DNA of 64,000 bases from Fen-1247 sp040394885 (GTDB lineage Bacteria > Gemmatimonadota > Gemmatimonadetes > Gemmatimonadales > Gemmatimonadaceae). A model generated the notes under the pieces. The model was not told the origin of the DNA and searched no databases. It saw only the letters and a list, made by a program, of their open reading frames with translations. The stretch covers positions 41,001-105,000 of the forward strand of contig JBEBRK010000010.1 in the NCBI GenBank assembly GCA_040394885.1, read 5' to 3'. Both the position numbers and the translations under genes were made by a program. Positions 8,747 through 17,152 of the stretch are shown piece after piece; position 1 is the stretch's first letter; each line of letters opens with the position of its first letter.

Positions 8747-8818
8747 AGGTGTATTAACAATATATGGCTGGATGGAGGAATTGGAGATTTCCTAGGGCGG
8801 AGTACACGTGTGTCCAAC

Positions 8819-8866
8819 TTGACAGCCCTAAATGTCCGATGTATTTTACCAAATAGTTAATTAACT
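8819..8866 (+). promoter_or_regulatory. Promoter and short palindrome ahead of arsR-like gene
   Basis: TTGACA (8819-8824) and TATTTT (8842-8847) are spaced by 17 bases, a near-consensus housekeeping promoter. The 12-base palindrome AGTTAATTAACT (8855-8866) lies right at the expected transcription start, 18 bases ahead of the ATG. It is a plausible autoregulatory site for the ArsR-family repressor. Confidence 0.6.
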
Positions 8867-8884
8867 GAACAGTAAAATAAAGAT

Positions 8885-9268
8885 ATGGAAACCGATTCAC
8901 TCTCCCTTGTATTTGCCGCTCTCGCTGACCCGACCCGTCGGGCGATTCTGTCGCGGCTTTCTGAAGGAGAGGCCTCGGTCAATGAGCTGGCTGAACCGTT
9001 TGATATAACTCTTCCAGCTATCTCAAAGCACCTTAAGGTTCTCGAAAAGGCGGGTCTGATAGAGCGCACTAGAGAAGCTCAGTGGCGCCCCTGCCGGTTG
9101 CGGGCGGAGACTCTTAAAGATGCTTCGGACTGGATCGGTTATTACAAACAGTTCTGGGAGGAGAGTTTTGATCGCCTGGAAGACTATCTCAAAACTGTAA
9201 AGGCAGAGCAATCAACAAAGCGTCAAATCACTCACAAAAAAGGACAGAAAGATGACCACAAAAGTTAA
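8885..9268 (+). CDS. ArsR-family winged-helix repressor
   Basis: A 127-residue protein with the ArsR helix-turn-helix spanning about residues 10-75: LADPTRRAILSRLSEGEASVNELAEPF, then LPAISKHLKVLEKAGLIERTREAQWRPCRL. No metal-binding Cys cluster is seen. It therefore resembles the metal-free ArsR proteins that are commonly encoded with SRPBCC proteins. Its end overlaps the SRPBCC gene by 17 bases, which implies joint translation. A promoter and palindrome upstream suggest self-repression. Confidence 0.9.
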   Translation: METDSLSLVFAALADPTRRAILSRLSEGEASVNELAEPFDITLPAISKHLKVLEKAGLIERTREAQWRPCRLRAETLKDASDWIGYYKQFWEESFDRLEDYLKTVKAEQSTKRQITHKKGQKDDHKS

Positions 9269-10205
9269 ACCAAACGAAATAGCTATTACCCGTCTCTACG
9301 ACGCTCCGGTAAAGATGGTGTGGGAGGCTTGGACAGATCCTGAACAGGTTGCAAAGTGGTGGGGACCACGCGGGTTTACAATCACAACTCACAGCAAGGA
9401 TTTACGTCCAGGTGGGCATTGGACCTATACCATGCATGGCCCTGACGGCATCGACTATCCTAATAAAACCATGTATCTGGAAGTCGAAGATAATGTAAAG
9501 CTGGTGTATGATCATGGTGGTAACGATGATCGCCCACCGCTGTTTAGAGTAACTGTAGTATTCTCAGAAGTTGATGGGAAGACGCTGATGGATATGAAAA
9601 TGGCCCTCCCAACTCCTGAGGCGGCTGAGGAAGCCAAGAAGTTTATAAAGAAGGCTGGCGGTAATTCAACCTGGGATAGGCTGGCTGAATATCTGGAGAA
9701 GGAGACTTCCGGAGAGGATGTATTCGTTATAAATCGTACATTCAACGCACCAATTGAAGTAGTCTATAAAATGTGGACTTCGCCGGATCATTTTGCAAAG
9801 TGGCTACCTCCTACCGGATCCACCATGAAATTTCTGGAAGCCGATATACGAAACGGAGGACAGACATTTGGTGTGATGCACACTGGAAATTCGGAACCTA
9901 TGTATGTTCTTGCTAACTATTTGGAGTTAGTGCCGCCAAATAAAGTTGTATATACACAACAGTTTTGCGATGCCAACAAGAAAGTTATACGTCCTATCTT
10001 CGAACCGAATTGGCCAGAAACAATGTTGACAACGGTAACGTTGGCAGAGGAAGATGAAAACCAGACGCGCGTTACTGTACGCTGGGAAGTGTACGGAGAT
10101 GCTACAGATGTGGAAGTTCAGACATTCCTGGCAGAGCGTGGTGGTATGACACAGGGATGGACAGGCTCGTTCGATAAGCTTGATGAACTGTTGAGTTCCA
10201 GATAG
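9252..10205 (+). CDS. Tandem SRPBCC (AHSA1-like) domain protein
   Basis: A 317-residue protein made of two SRPBCC/AHSA1 domains, roughly residues 8-150 and 160-315. Each opens with the typical FxAPxxxVWxAWTDPExxAKWWGP pattern (first copy YDAPVKMVWEAWTDPEQVAKW, second FNAPIEVVYKMWTSPDHFAKW). These domains have a deep hydrophobic cavity for lipids or aromatic ligands. The pairing with an ArsR regulator is a common bacterial arrangement whose ligand is usually unknown. The two halves look like an old internal duplication. Confidence 0.9.
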   Translation: MTTKVKPNEIAITRLYDAPVKMVWEAWTDPEQVAKWWGPRGFTITTHSKDLRPGGHWTYTMHGPDGIDYPNKTMYLEVEDNVKLVYDHGGNDDRPPLFRVTVVFSEVDGKTLMDMKMALPTPEAAEEAKKFIKKAGGNSTWDRLAEYLEKETSGEDVFVINRTFNAPIEVVYKMWTSPDHFAKWLPPTGSTMKFLEADIRNGGQTFGVMHTGNSEPMYVLANYLELVPPNKVVYTQQFCDANKKVIRPIFEPNWPETMLTTVTLAEEDENQTRVTVRWEVYGDATDVEVQTFLAERGGMTQGWTGSFDKLDELLSSR

Positions 10206-10303
10206 CAGGCTTTGGTTACTACGATCGATTGTTCATTGTTATAGAATAGCTTCATCCATTGCAGTAATGTTTGAAGCTGTACAGTTCAATCTGATAGTGT
10301 AAG

Positions 10304-10333
10304 CCCTACTGAGGCATCGCAATGCTCAGTAGG
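10304..10333. terminator. Hairpin between convergent genes
   Basis: Arms CCTACTGA-GCAT and ATGC-TCAGTAGG pair over 12 bases with one bulged G and a four-base loop. The hairpin contains the stop codon of the leftward barrel gene and lies 99 bases past the SRPBCC stop, so it can serve both strands. Confidence 0.6.
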
Positions 10334-11364
10334 CTTGCACTGCCACCATATTCATCTCTGGTCTTCGGAAGGCCGGGGATCGCCCCCCATTCACCGTTGT
10401 CTACTCGAATCTGTATTCTGGAAACTTTTGCAGCTGGCAATGGAACTTGTATATGCCACCAGCCATCTGTAGTCCTGGATAAAGTGATTGGATCCCATGT
10501 AGTTGCATCACCAACTAATGCTACATCTTTTGCATCAGGCAGATATATAGATATATGGAGAGAATCAGCGTGAGTTTCTGTCTTTACTGTGAATGGTGCT
10601 GCTGAATTTGCTGAGTTGATGCCCGTTGCTGGTTTTGTTGTTGATGCAACAGGAATTGAGTGGCTTGTAAGAGAAAAGGCAGTTCTGAATCCCAAAGTAA
10701 CTGCTGGTGTTTGTACTCGCGTATTTCGGGATTGATATCTGGTTGTGACTACCAGTGCGCTGCGATTGCCCAATCCTACCATCCCTTCTAACCCCAACCA
10801 CGATGACCTCGATCCTTTTGCCGGTACTCCTGCAACTATTTTTACAGATGAGTTTGGGAGGTCAAATGCTACCGAGCCCACTATATCAAGGACTCGAAGT
10901 AGCTCGGATCTGGATATAGACAGTGTATCGAAGCCGCGTCCCAAGCCGGTATCGAGTGCGCCAGGCTTAGAGCTGAACGATTCACCAATACGACTTTCAA
11001 CTCCGATTGAAGTTGAGATATTGCGGTTTTTTGATGTGAGGCTAAATGAACTGCTGGAAAACAGTTCATGTTTTCCGCGTACGCTAGCTCTAGTAAATCC
11101 AAATTTTCCTTGAGCGGTAAAATTCTTCCATTGTAATCGTAGCGGAACAGCCAGGTTGATCGAACTGAGCAAAGGCGATTGTTTGTCTAGCCCATTCTCT
11201 TTAGTCGATTCTTTAAGAAATCCACCGGTTGTTGTTACTTCTAATGACGTTCGGAGGGTCGGCGTTTTACGTTGCGCATTCAGATTGTGAGGCGCAGACA
11301 CAGTAACCCCAATTAATACAGCATAGAGCAAACTGCAGCTCACATTGTTTTTAATAATGCTCAT
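10306..11364 (-). CDS. Outer-membrane-like protein with C-terminal CBM48 domain (cluster 1)
   Basis: A 352-residue exported protein: signal peptide to about residue 30 (VTVSAPHNLNAQ), then about 200 residues of alternating hydrophobic strands that look like a small beta-barrel, then a C-terminal glycogen-binding/isoamylase-early-set domain (about residues 270-352: ISIYLPDAKDVALVGDAT, WDPITLSR, WHIQVPL, EYGG). It is the last gene of an operon with the sigma factor and anti-sigma-like genes and overlaps the latter by four bases (ATGA). A paralogue with the same order of parts is encoded at 46458-47567. Barrel and sugar binding are inferred from pattern and family. Confidence 0.72.
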   Translation of the reverse strand: MSIIKNNVSCSLLYAVLIGVTVSAPHNLNAQRKTPTLRTSLEVTTTGGFLKESTKENGLDKQSPLLSSINLAVPLRLQWKNFTAQGKFGFTRASVRGKHELFSSSSFSLTSKNRNISTSIGVESRIGESFSSKPGALDTGLGRGFDTLSISRSELLRVLDIVGSVAFDLPNSSVKIVAGVPAKGSRSSWLGLEGMVGLGNRSALVVTTRYQSRNTRVQTPAVTLGFRTAFSLTSHSIPVASTTKPATGINSANSAAPFTVKTETHADSLHISIYLPDAKDVALVGDATTWDPITLSRTTDGWWHIQVPLPAAKVSRIQIRVDNGEWGAIPGLPKTRDEYGGSASLLSIAMPQ

Positions 11365-12623
11365 GGTCTTAAAACGTCCTTATGTTTCAGTGAGTCTCTT
11401 ATCTGATCTTTGCGAATCTTTTGGTTCGGGAGCTGCTGTTTCTGTAGCGACTTTGTGAGTGCCGATTCCGGAGGTACACCTTTAATGATATCTCCTACTA
11501 CAGAAGTTCGGAATGCCCGCACGCTAATATCTGTACCGCCGCCCGACATAACCGATGCTATTGCTGATCCGGCGGTCTTTACAGGAACTCCGTGGCTAGC
11601 CATATCAGTTAGAGCGAGTAGTGGCTCGGTCATGCTTCCACTGGGCCTGGCTGCGCGCAACTCTCTTAGTCCGGCCTGCGAGGCCCCAGCCAGTACGGCT
11701 TCTGCTCCAAGTTCAATTTCGTCCTGTGTCGCCTGGTGTCCTAATCCGGAACGGGATGTGGAAAGCGCTGCCACGTAGTTGTTGGCAACTACAGCTATCC
11801 GTTCGCTTTTTGCGCCGCGTTTTATTCCTTCCTGAATCCGTAGTGTTAGGGCGGATGTTGGAAGGCTCAATGATTGGGCGCTATCAACCAAATGGGATAA
11901 ATGTCTGGCAGTTTTTGAATCAAGCTTTTGGAGCGACTGTGCAAAGGCGCTGATGGAGTTAGTTGTCGGTGGCTTTGCGATTTCTGTCTGTGACCGGTGG
12001 TGAATGCCGTCTTCTACGGGTGGTTGTCTATCTGATTTGTTTGTTGCAAGCGATGGCTGTTTCTCTTGTATAAGATCTTTGGTATCTCTTCTGATATCAC
12101 TGTGGGTTGCCGTGTTAACATTTTTGTCTGCAGCGTCCTTAATATCGTTAGTTATGTCACCCGTTCCGTTCCTAACGTTGCTATTGTGAGGATGGATATC
12201 GTTGTTTGCTATACCTGCAGATAACTGTTTCTGCGATAAAGTAAGTTTGTCATCTGTATTGCTGTTTTTAGGGGAACTATTCCCTGATAATTCCGATGCC
12301 AAACCGCTACCTGTAGATTCCGCATACACATTATTCAGCGAATTGTTATCAGTCGAGTTGCCTCTATTTGTAAACATGACAATCCAGACAATAGCTGCGC
12401 AGGATAATGTTGTGACAGCTAGATAACCTGAGAGTCGCGGGAGATTATAAGTGTGCTTATGTGAAGTTTGAGATGCAATAGGTGCCTTGCTGTCTTCATT
12501 GTTCGTCGTGAACTCAGACCTTATCGCATCAAGCATTCTTTTCTTAGCATCAATGTTCGCCAGCGGAGTGTCAAGATATGCTTTTCTGACCCAATCCTCG
12601 GTGTTTTTCTCGTCATTGTGCAT
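11361..12623 (-). CDS. Anti-sigma-like membrane protein with periplasmic helical domain (cluster 1)
   Basis: A 420-residue protein. Residues 1-65 are cytoplasmic (MHNDEKNTEDWVRKAYLDTP). One membrane segment follows (about 68-90, YLAVTTLSCAAIVWIVMF), then a long polar Asn/Ser/Asp-rich linker to about residue 230, then a helical domain to the end. Position right after an ECF sigma gene suggests an anti-sigma factor, yet the HxxxCxxC zinc motif is absent. The helical part aligns by eye with the separate 217-residue protein of cluster 2 (LPTSALTLRIQEGIKRGAKSER against LPTASLADKALEGVSKKADGDR). The ATG at 12623 is chosen because its N terminus matches the cluster 2 partner; an earlier ATG at 12659 exists. 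Confidence 0.68.
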   Translation of the reverse strand: MHNDEKNTEDWVRKAYLDTPLANIDAKKRMLDAIRSEFTTNNEDSKAPIASQTSHKHTYNLPRLSGYLAVTTLSCAAIVWIVMFTNRGNSTDNNSLNNVYAESTGSGLASELSGNSSPKNSNTDDKLTLSQKQLSAGIANNDIHPHNSNVRNGTGDITNDIKDAADKNVNTATHSDIRRDTKDLIQEKQPSLATNKSDRQPPVEDGIHHRSQTEIAKPPTTNSISAFAQSLQKLDSKTARHLSHLVDSAQSLSLPTSALTLRIQEGIKRGAKSERIAVVANNYVAALSTSRSGLGHQATQDEIELGAEAVLAGASQAGLRELRAARPSGSMTEPLLALTDMASHGVPVKTAGSAIASVMSGGGTDISVRAFRTSVVGDIIKGVPPESALTKSLQKQQLPNQKIRKDQIRDSLKHKDVLRP

Positions 12624-13176
12624 AGTATTTTTCTTCAAGGAGTGGTTTAAGAATTTCACGTGCCCGTTTAACGCGCATCTTCAGAGCAGATACACTTGCT
12701 CCTGTAATCTCAGACATTTGAGTGTATTCCATCTCTTCCGCATGTTTGAGCAGAAAGGCTTCTCTGTATCTGGGAGGTAGATTTACCAATGCGCTTTGAA
12801 GTAAATCACTTAAGAATTGAGTGTTCTGTACTTCACCTAAATTGAATTCCTGTTCTGTACGTAACTGCTCTGGAGTTGACTGGAGATTCTCAAAGCTCAT
12901 ATGTCGCTGAGCGCGCCGACGCTGAAGCAGACGTGATCGACAGCGATTGGTAAGAATGCAAAACAACCACGCCTTGAATCTCTGGCGCTCTTCGTATCGC
13001 TCTAATGATCTTAGGGCGCGAAAGAATGTTTCCTGCACGACATCCTCGGTGTCTGCACGATTACCAAGCATTCTCAACGCATAGATCCAGCATGCATCGT
13101 AGTAACGTTCGACTAATGCAGACGCTGCTTCTCCATTACCTGAGCGAATCTGAGCAATTAAATGTCCATCAGTCAT
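12613..13176 (-). CDS. ECF sigma factor (cluster 1)
   Basis: A 187-residue sigma-70 family protein. Region 2 is seen at residues 18-75 (ALVERYYDACWIYALRMLGN, DTEDVVQETFFRALRSL) and region 4 at 125-180 (LPPRYREAFLLKHAEEMEYTQMSEIT, VSALKMRVKRAREIL). It is a close relative of the sigma factor at 44616. Its last codons overlap the anti-sigma-like start, an arrangement shared with the other cluster. A TATAAT box lies eleven bases ahead of the ATG, so the transcript leader would be only a few bases long. Sigma factors of this type redirect RNA polymerase to a small regulon, usually including their own operon. Confidence 0.92.
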   Translation of the reverse strand: MTDGHLIAQIRSGNGEAASALVERYYDACWIYALRMLGNRADTEDVVQETFFRALRSLERYEERQRFKAWLFCILTNRCRSRLLQRRRAQRHMSFENLQSTPEQLRTEQEFNLGEVQNTQFLSDLLQSALVNLPPRYREAFLLKHAEEMEYTQMSEITGASVSALKMRVKRAREILKPLLEEKYYAQ

Positions 13177-13187
13177 GTGTATAGCCT

Positions 13188-13193
13188 ATTATA
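13188..13193 (-). promoter_or_regulatory. -10 box of the cluster 1 sigma operon
   Basis: TATAAT on the - strand, eleven bases ahead of the sigma-factor ATG. The expected start of transcription leaves a leader of about five bases and no Shine-Dalgarno. No convincing -35 is seen at 17 bases, so another recognition element may be used. Confidence 0.4.
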
Positions 13194-13301
13194 ACCCTTG
13201 ATACTGCCAGGCGTCACAATCTCGTTTCGGGAGCTGGCTACCCAGGCTTAAAGCGAATCCTTGCATCCTGAGCGGACCTGAGGAATTAAGTTTCTATCAC
13301 T

Positions 13302-13988
13302 GTGTCACATCGAGTTAACAACGAAGATTCGGAGCAGCTGAGGCGGCCACATGGTGGCGGCGCTACAGAAATTTTAGACAGAATGAACAGAGATAATCTC
13401 TCTGTGATATTTCGGGCTATTGAGTTGCTTGAGATTGAGGGTGGCTCAACAGTTTTGGAAATTGGCCCTGGCAGGGCAGTGCATCTTGATAGAATTCTGA
13501 GGGCGGCTTCAGATGTGAGATACGTTGGGTTGGACTGGTCTGAAAAGGTACTACAGATAAATGCTCATCTGGAAAAGTTTCAAAAAGCTGGTGATGCGGC
13601 TCTGTTGTGTTGCGGAGATGCCAGCAGGCTCCCGTTTGCAGATGGTTCTTTTGACCGGATTCTGGCCGTGAACAGCCTGTATTTCTGGGTAGATATAGAT
13701 GCAACTCTAACCGGAATTGTGAAAGCTCTGGGTAATGAAGGGAGGATATCCCTGGTTTTTGGCGAGCGGGATTTTATGGAGAGGCTGCCGTTTACATCGG
13801 TTGGCTTTCAGCTTGTCGATCGGGATCAAGTCTGTAGCTGGCTCGAAAAAGCCGGTTGTACGATAGAAGTGGTTGAATCTTTTGTATCGAAATCCACTAC
13901 AAAGTCTGGCAGAAAGGTCGATGTCCCTATGACCATTGTGGTTGGGCGCAAGCAAATTTCATCGCCTGGACCCTATAAAACGCAATAA
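13302..13988 (+). CDS. Class I SAM-dependent methyltransferase
   Basis: A 228-residue methyltransferase with the glycine-rich SAM loop VLEIGPGRAVHLDRIL (about residues 50-66), the acidic strand-2 end VGLDWS, and motif DASRLPFADGSFDRILAVNSLYFW with the Asp contacting adenine. The family is the UbiE/COQ5-like Methyltransf_11 group, acting on small molecules; the acceptor is unknown. The frame begins with GTG. The LRRPHGGGATEILDRMNRDN segment before the core is typical of the family's N terminus, so little can be missing. It is divergent from the sigma operon. Confidence 0.85.
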   Translation: MSHRVNNEDSEQLRRPHGGGATEILDRMNRDNLSVIFRAIELLEIEGGSTVLEIGPGRAVHLDRILRAASDVRYVGLDWSEKVLQINAHLEKFQKAGDAALLCCGDASRLPFADGSFDRILAVNSLYFWVDIDATLTGIVKALGNEGRISLVFGERDFMERLPFTSVGFQLVDRDQVCSWLEKAGCTIEVVESFVSKSTTKSGRKVDVPMTIVVGRKQISSPGPYKTQ

Positions 13989-14088
13989 CCCCCACCCAAC
14001 AAGAAGATTCCTCTCTAAATAACCTCGAACTTCTCGCCAGATGGGGGCTGATTGAAAGCTAGCACAGCTTCACCAACTGCGTTACCCA

Positions 14089-15690
14089 CTAACTCATTAA
14101 GTTTTTAGACACCAAATCTGTAACTTCGGTTACCTGATTCTGTCTAATTGGTTTTTCCCCGGTATTGGCATTAAAGGCGAGCCTCACAAGGAGCGCGCAC
14201 GATAGGGATATAATCGAACAAACAATCGCGACCGTTGCCATCCCCTGAAGCATTGCTGCCTTGGAAGCCTCTACCAGCATTTCAGCCTGTTGAGGGGCGA
14301 GTGCGCGGGATACTTCGATCGCTTCACCCAATGATTCCATAGCACCTTTAACAATAGGCTCCGGTAGCAGGGAAGTGAAGGGATATTCGCCAATCGATTT
14401 TCTGTAGACTGCCGTGATGATGGTTCCCAGAGTCGCTATCCCTAGCGCCCCACCAAATTCCGCAGCCGTTTCAGACATAGCTGATGCAACTCCTGTCTTT
14501 TCGGGTGGTGCAGAAGTCACGATCAGATCCGAAGTTACCGTAGCCATCGGCCCAAGCCCCATGCAGTAAATGGAACTGCCAATTAGAAGTGTCACAGGAT
14601 ACGGATAGGCCGGTAAAAATGCCAGAACGGCAAAGCCAACCGCAGCCGAAAGCATCCCCAGAATTAGAACCTTTCGCGGGCTCCAGAATGTTAGAATCTT
14701 CGCAGCCGAAACCGAAAGCAGTGCGATAAGTATCCCTGGAGGAGCCATCCACAGCCCAGTCTCGAGTGGCGATTGGCCGAGAATCAACTGATACACTTGC
14801 CCTGCAAAGAGGAAAAATCCCAGCGTTACAAAAACGCATGTGATATTTACCAGAAGGGATGTGCTAAAACGCGAGTTTGAAAACAGCCCAATATCAATCA
14901 TCGGGTCTGTTAGTGATTTTTGGCGTTTTACAAATAGCCATCCCATAAATAATCCGAAAACAACCGGTATTGCTGTATATGGATTGAATCCTACTGTGGC
15001 AAACTTTTTCATCCCATAGATCACTGGGAGAACAGCCGATAGCGATAGAAACGAACTTAAGAAATCAATTCGTCCCGCCGATTCGTCTTTGAACTCCGGT
15101 AAAACTATTGGGCCAAGAATTAACAGTACCACCATGACGGGTACGGCCAGAAGGAAGACCGCTCCCCATTCTGCAAATTCCAATACGGCGCCTCCAATAA
15201 GAGGCCCTAGAACGCTTCCCGTTGCAAAACTTCCCGCCCAAACGCCGATAGCAAACTGGCGCTGTCCGGGATTGTGAAAGATGTTTCGGATCAACGAAAG
15301 AGTCGAAGGCGCAAGTGTCGCTGCCGATATGCCCAGTGCAGCTCGCGCGAAGATGAGCATCTCAGGCGTTTTTACTGTTGATGCGAAAACAGAAACTATC
15401 CCAAAAAACGTCCCGCCCCACATTAGAATTTTGCGTCGTCCCAATCGGTCGCCCAGGATACCCATGGTGACCAGAGCGCCAGCAACCATGAAACCGTAGA
15501 TGTCGATTATCCAGAGTATCTGACTCCCTGAAGGGCGGAGGTCTCTTGTGATTGCTGGTATGGCTAAATTCAGGACCGTCAGGTCCATTGATACTATAAG
15601 GCACGGAAGTGTAAGAACTGCCAACCCGATCCAGTCTTTTTTTGTGGCTAGCCTTCCTTCATCTATATCGTTCAGCGTCTGCTGGTACAT
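14089..15690 (-). CDS. MFS drug exporter, DHA2 (14-helix) family
   Basis: A 533-residue membrane protein with about fourteen hydrophobic helices, the length and pattern of EmrB/QacA-type DHA2 proton antiporters. Helix 1 carries VSMDLTVLNLAIPAI, motif A is GDRLGRRKILMWGG, and the antiporter helix 5 region reads WAGSFATGSVLGPLIGG. These proteins export lipophilic drugs and cations across the inner membrane. No EmrA-like partner is next to it. The substrate cannot be told from sequence. The start follows a poor ribosome binding site, but the N terminus fits the family. Confidence 0.9.
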   Translation of the reverse strand: MYQQTLNDIDEGRLATKKDWIGLAVLTLPCLIVSMDLTVLNLAIPAITRDLRPSGSQILWIIDIYGFMVAGALVTMGILGDRLGRRKILMWGGTFFGIVSVFASTVKTPEMLIFARAALGISAATLAPSTLSLIRNIFHNPGQRQFAIGVWAGSFATGSVLGPLIGGAVLEFAEWGAVFLLAVPVMVVLLILGPIVLPEFKDESAGRIDFLSSFLSLSAVLPVIYGMKKFATVGFNPYTAIPVVFGLFMGWLFVKRQKSLTDPMIDIGLFSNSRFSTSLLVNITCVFVTLGFFLFAGQVYQLILGQSPLETGLWMAPPGILIALLSVSAAKILTFWSPRKVLILGMLSAAVGFAVLAFLPAYPYPVTLLIGSSIYCMGLGPMATVTSDLIVTSAPPEKTGVASAMSETAAEFGGALGIATLGTIITAVYRKSIGEYPFTSLLPEPIVKGAMESLGEAIEVSRALAPQQAEMLVEASKAAMLQGMATVAIVCSIISLSCALLVRLAFNANTGEKPIRQNQVTEVTDLVSKNLMS

Positions 15691-15870
15691 CTAAAAATCT
15701 CTTAACCAAAGGTAGGCCGAAAGGTAACAGAAGGGCTTTTAAAATTGACCCCTGACTTTACTTTCGGTATATTTTCGGTATGGGTGGAATGCTGAATTCC
15801 AGGGTGCGGTTAGCGCCCATCGTGCAGTCGATTATGCTCGCCGGCGAAAATAAGTGTCTACGGGGGAAGC

Positions 15871-17145
15871 GTGTCGACGCCTATTAGGGCCAAGCTGGCA
15901 ATTCTGGCCGATGCCGCAAAGTACGATGCTTCCTGTGCCAGTAGTGGGGCAGCCGGGCGAAAGGCAGAGAAGGGAGGGATTGGATCGACTACCGGATCGG
16001 GGATCTGTCACAGTTACACACCTGATGGTCGGTGCGTTTCATTATTAAAGGTATTACTGACCAACTACTGCATTTACGATTGCCAATATTGCATCAACAG
16101 GCGATCTAGTGATGTCAAGCGTGCCCGGTTCAAAGTCGAAGAGGTGGTTGATCTCACTCTGGAATTCTATAAGCGTAATTATATAGAAGGTTTGTTTCTC
16201 AGTTCCGGAATTATCCAGAATAGCGATTACACTATGGAACACCTCATTCGAGTTGCAAAGACTTTAAGAGTTGACCATGGTTTTCAGGGCTATATACATC
16301 TTAAAACCATACCAGAGGCCTCGCCTGAACTAATTATTGAAGCCGGTAAATGGGCAGATCGTCTCAGTATTAATGTGGAGCTCCCAACTCAGGAGGGATT
16401 AAATCTTTTGGCACCTGAGAAAGATTTGGTGCAGATCCAGAGTTCGATGGGAAGAATACGTGACAGAATTGTTGAGAATAAAGAGGAAAGGCGTGAGCAT
16501 AAGGGGCGTGCTAAAACTCCAACGGCCTATGCAAAGGGTGGACAGAGTACGCAGATGATCGTTGGAGCTGACGGTGCGAGCGATTCAATGATTTTGAGCA
16601 CTGCTTCAATACTGTATTCTGTGCAGCGGTTGAGGCGGGTGTATTACTCTGCTTACACTCCCATTCCCACTTCATCTGTTTATTTACCACCTCTATCTCC
16701 ACCGTTACTGAGAGAACATCGTTTGTATCAGGCAGATTGGTTGATCCGTTTTTATGGCTTTAATGCAAATGAGTTAACAGATAAAACTCAACCTAATCTG
16801 GACCTGAGTGTAGATCCAAAACTTGCCTGGGCTCTGAATAACAGAGGCGAGTTCCCTGTTGATTTGAATAAGGCTTCCCGTGAAAGTCTGCTGCGTATTC
16901 CAGGTGTCGGAGTTCGCAGTGTCGACAGGATTCTGGCTATCCGGCGTCAGCGGAGTATAAAATTTAATGATCTTAAAATGTTAAAGATATCACTTAAGAG
17001 ATCGCTTCCTTTTATTGTTACGCACGATCATAATCCACATACATCATTGATAGATCGTGTGAATCTTAGAGGGGCTGTTATAGAGCTTAATAGTCAGTTG
17101 AATTTGTTTGATGCCAGGGTGTCATCTGTTACGGGTGAGTTATGA
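15871..17145 (+). CDS. Putative DNA modification/repair radical SAM protein
   Basis: A 424-residue radical SAM enzyme: the cluster motif CIYDCQYC (CX3CX2C, about residue 67) binds a 4Fe-4S cluster. After the TIM-barrel part comes a helix-hairpin-helix DNA-binding segment around residues 330-362 (VDLNKASRESLLRIPGVGVRSVDRIL). This combination is the known family of putative DNA modification/repair radical SAM proteins (TIGR03916 type), whose reaction is not established. The GTG start has GGGGGAAG just upstream. The following gene is the partner that always accompanies this family, seven bases away. Confidence 0.9.
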   Translation: MSTPIRAKLAILADAAKYDASCASSGAAGRKAEKGGIGSTTGSGICHSYTPDGRCVSLLKVLLTNYCIYDCQYCINRRSSDVKRARFKVEEVVDLTLEFYKRNYIEGLFLSSGIIQNSDYTMEHLIRVAKTLRVDHGFQGYIHLKTIPEASPELIIEAGKWADRLSINVELPTQEGLNLLAPEKDLVQIQSSMGRIRDRIVENKEERREHKGRAKTPTAYAKGGQSTQMIVGADGASDSMILSTASILYSVQRLRRVYYSAYTPIPTSSVYLPPLSPPLLREHRLYQADWLIRFYGFNANELTDKTQPNLDLSVDPKLAWALNNRGEFPVDLNKASRESLLRIPGVGVRSVDRILAIRRQRSIKFNDLKMLKISLKRSLPFIVTHDHNPHTSLIDRVNLRGAVIELNSQLNLFDARVSSVTGEL

Positions 17146-17152
17146 GTTTTCA

